64,000 nucleotides of DNA, taken from positions 6,961,833 through 7,025,832 of the forward strand of contig JANVCC010000261.1 in assembly GCA_025345505.1 (NCBI GenBank). The letters are read 5' to 3'. The position numbers and the translations under genes were made by a program. Below are positions 61,377 to 64,000 of the stretch, piece by piece. The DNA comes from Todiramphus chloris collaris (taxonomy: Eukaryota > Chordata > Aves > Coraciiformes > Alcedinidae). A model generated the notes under the pieces. The model saw only the letters and a list, made by a program, of their open reading frames with translations, was not told where the DNA came from and ran no database searches. Position 1 is the stretch's first letter; every line of letters starts with the position of its first letter.

Positions 61377-64000
61377 CTGGTTGGGATAAGGTGATGGCCT
61401 TTTGAATTTTCCTTGTAAAAAATGGCATGAGAAAAAGTATGATTGTGAAGGCACCAATACAGACCTAATTCTGATTTTTGCCCCCACAATATGTTTGCAA
61501 TATAAACTAAAGTGATTACTTTAAATTAAATATTTGCTCTACTGCTGAATACATGGGCAGCATGGAATGCCACAGGAGCTCTGATGCAAGTACTTACGGA
61601 GCTGCTTGTCACATGGAAATTCTTCGCCATATCCACTCTCAGATGTGAAATACCTTCAACTGCTTAAGCAGCAAAAGCCTGATGTGAAGTGAAAGCAAAG
61701 TTTTGTATTCAGTTTCCTCCATTCCACTTCTACTGGAAATACCTAGACAAAGAGATGAGAACAAATTAGACAAATTTCACATTCCCATTACTTCTCCAGA
61801 GTCATTGATTCAATGATGTTATTTAATTTCATTGGTAGAAACATCAAATAGCTGGAAGTTGCCTTGTGCTCCCATGCAGCAGCTCATGGCTCTGAAACAA
61901 TATGGTTAATAATATCAAGATGAACAAATGGGAGGAAAAATATCCTTTTAGGTGAAATATTCTGTTCTCATGTTGTCCAAAAGGATGCATTTGACTTGAA
62001 TGATCCCTGATCTCTCATTTAATATTATATCAGTCTCTTTTCTGTTAATGGACAGGAATCAGTCTCTGAAGTCTTCAGTAAGCCTGTTTTATCACTATGT
62101 AGCTGTTCCAGCAATAGGGTCTTCATTTATGAGTGAAAAGTAATCTCTGCCAACATGCAGAGAGATGATTTGGGCCTATCTAAGTCTCCAAATGATGATC
62201 CAACTCCATAAAACCAGTGTGAACAGTGTGAGATTCTAACTGCTTTAATAAAGAAGGGAAGTAACATCTTGCAAAGTCCATAGGGCTGCCAAATGGTAGA
62301 CAGGAAAAGCTGCAGTGTTTGGCCTACATTATTTTAAACATTTTTTTTCTGTTCCAAACACTTCTCCCCTCTCACTGTGCTGAAGTGAATAGATCCCTCT
62401 TCTCAAAGTGGAGCCCATTATTAGTTTGGGCTCATAACAGCCTCTCTCTTAGCAGTTCACTTTCATCTGTGTAGCTCAAACTAATTATCTAGATATTAAA
62501 TAAACCTGAATTCCTCCCATATTCAGAGTGCAAAACTGAAGGATGTTGCTGTAACATTAGGCATAATGGTACAGAATTATTGCTGTAATATTTCAGTAAT
62601 GTGCTGCAGAGCTGTCAGAGTCAGGATAAATCACCTGACTGAGATGCAGAAAAAGAAAGCAGCAGATCCAGAAATTTCAATTGTAAATGTTAGAAGAACT
62701 CTTTTTTTTTCCTTTGAAAGAACTAAAACTGGAAAATAGCTCAAGTGGCAGACTGAAAGAAAATATAAAGCTTCCTCTTACTTTTTGCATTAAGCATTGG
62801 AAAAGTTCATAGACTACAAGCACATGGGAAAAATAACTAAACTTTAATTATCATATTTTCTATCTATTAAGAGACATCACACCTTACATGTTAGACAAAA
62901 TTCATGACAATAGGTTTCAGTCACTACATAATTGGTACATAATCAGATAGCAGAGGACCCAATTTTGCACTTATGCTCATTGGTGCAACCTGGAACTGAG
63001 CCTGAGAACCTGCACAAGAATTACAAATACTGTCTATAATGAGCTACATCTGCAAAAATGGAAGTTATGTTACAACTAGGAGGAAGTCCATTCACTTAAA
63101 AAATAAAATACTTGGGAAGTTGATGTAACTGCTACTTAAAAAGGGTAAGTTACATCTCATTGCAAAGCTTTCCTTTGGAGTCTTTACAGGCTTCTTTTAG
63201 CACAGTTTTTGCACTACACGGGCTCATGATCTATCTATACTGTGTTTTACCTCAGAAATTCTACACCATTGGAATGTAATGGTTATGGCTCAGTGTTTAT
63301 TTTAGAGCTGGATGCATCACCTTTCTGAGCAAGCTCCCTTATAGGCTGCATATCTAATATACACTTAGGACGTTTGCATTTTGTTTTCTAAAACTTGCCC
63401 CAGCACCAGCAGCGGATAGTTACGCTAGCCAGGCATGGAAGATAAAGCCTCAGACACCACATGAAGCTCTTTGTGGGGAGATATTATCTTCCTTTAAGAG
63501 ATACCTGAGCAGTTGTCTCTTTTACACTTCAGCAACACTTCCGTACCTCTTGTCACTCTAATAAATTATCATTGAATGCAATTAGCATCACATACAAAGC
63601 TGCAAAAGAACAGTGAGAACAAAAACTTCACTGCTTGCTTCACTTCAGAGCTAACAGCTCGAAGACACAGTGTTTTGAAGAAGCAGGAAACAGCACACTT
63701 TCCAGAAAAAGACAGGTGACATTTAGATTCAGAGCAATTAACTGGCAGTCAGAATGCAATTTTTCTTTGTCTGAGGATAAGGAGCTCATAGCCATGACCT
63801 CTGGTGGATATACTGCTGGTACATTATCAGAAAAATACCCCAAGGCAACTGGGAGAAATGAAGATCCCACCATCCCATGCACTGTGTTCTTGCCTACATA
63901 CATATGTATATACACACAAAGGAACAGAGGGATGTTGAACAATGCACAAAAAAAAAGGAGAAGATGGTTTTCAAAAAGGTTAGGAAAAAACACTTTTTAG
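61377..64000. other. Unique AT-rich sequence, no gene seen
   Basis: No exon, RNA gene or interspersed repeat was recognised. The 117-121 codon frames at 63635-64000 lie on both strands of the same bases, so at least one is chance. Neither shows a known domain or splice context, and the window ends inside them. Confidence 0.5.

Noticed and set aside
61130-61489. 119-codon minus-strand frame
   Set aside because: It runs antisense through the CR1 3' end, so it is not a gene.
63635-64000. Frames of 121 and 117 codons on opposite strands at the window edge
   Set aside because: Mutually antisense, no recognisable domain or splice signals. The plus frame merely runs off toward the window end.
1-64000. 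CRISPR arrays, bacterial operons, rRNA or prophage
   Set aside because: No regularly spaced repeats with unique spacers. Gene density, repeat content and composition are those of a vertebrate nuclear genome.

Overview
This window looks like non-coding vertebrate DNA from a bird nuclear genome: either an intergenic gene desert or the inside of a very large intron. The bird call rests on its interspersed repeats. At least seven CR1 LINE fragments have the typical avian 3' end (a 'ggttggac..gatgacct..aggtcc.ttccaa' block followed by ATTCTATG-type octamers). There are also four LTR pieces of avian endogenous-retrovirus type and two much older, strongly diverged CR1/L3-like LINE remnants. The DNA is AT-rich, full of A/T homopolymers, and has no bacterial-style gene layout. 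The species cannot be named from the sequence alone.

No intact protein-coding gene, exon with convincing coding character, tRNA, rRNA or CRISPR array could be supported. All open frames are short and overlap each other on both strands. The longest (about 110-170 codons) are either translations of the purine microsatellite at 8.5-8.8 kb or chance frames. The one frame of real coding origin is a decayed C-terminal piece of a CR1 ORF2 at 9.7-9.9 kb on the minus strand.

Layout: 0-6.4 kb, unique AT-rich DNA with a faint imperfect direct repeat and an A20/T15 inverted homopolymer. 6.45-7.0 kb, two CR1s facing each other. 8.55-8.77 kb, a two-phase GGAA/GGGA microsatellite. 9.65-9.9 kb, a CR1 fragment beside a perfect 17-bp tandem. 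12.0-12.2 kb, a GC-rich patch. 15.9-16.45 kb, two CR1 3' ends. 17.96 kb, a GGAGA array. 19.83-20.26 kb, a G16 tract and an LTR. 27.4-30.2 kb, a strongly T-rich, strand-asymmetric block of unknown origin. 36.17-36.71 kb, a nearly complete solo LTR with a near-perfect 5-bp target duplication. 48.2 kb, another LTR piece. 49.1-49.8 kb, an unexplained 125-150 bp sequence present twice. 55.4-56.1 and 57.75-58.3 kb, two ancient LINE remnants. 60.2-61.4 kb, an internally deleted LTR related to the 36-kb one, followed by two CR1 3' ends.

Most of the remaining sequence is unique and holds nothing I can name. A few AT-rich stretches carry homeodomain- or octamer-like words and few repeats, and are listed as weak candidates for conserved non-coding elements. 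The observations most worth checking are the strand-asymmetric 27.4-30.2 kb block, the duplicated 49-kb sequence of unknown family, and the related LTR pair at 36 and 60 kb.
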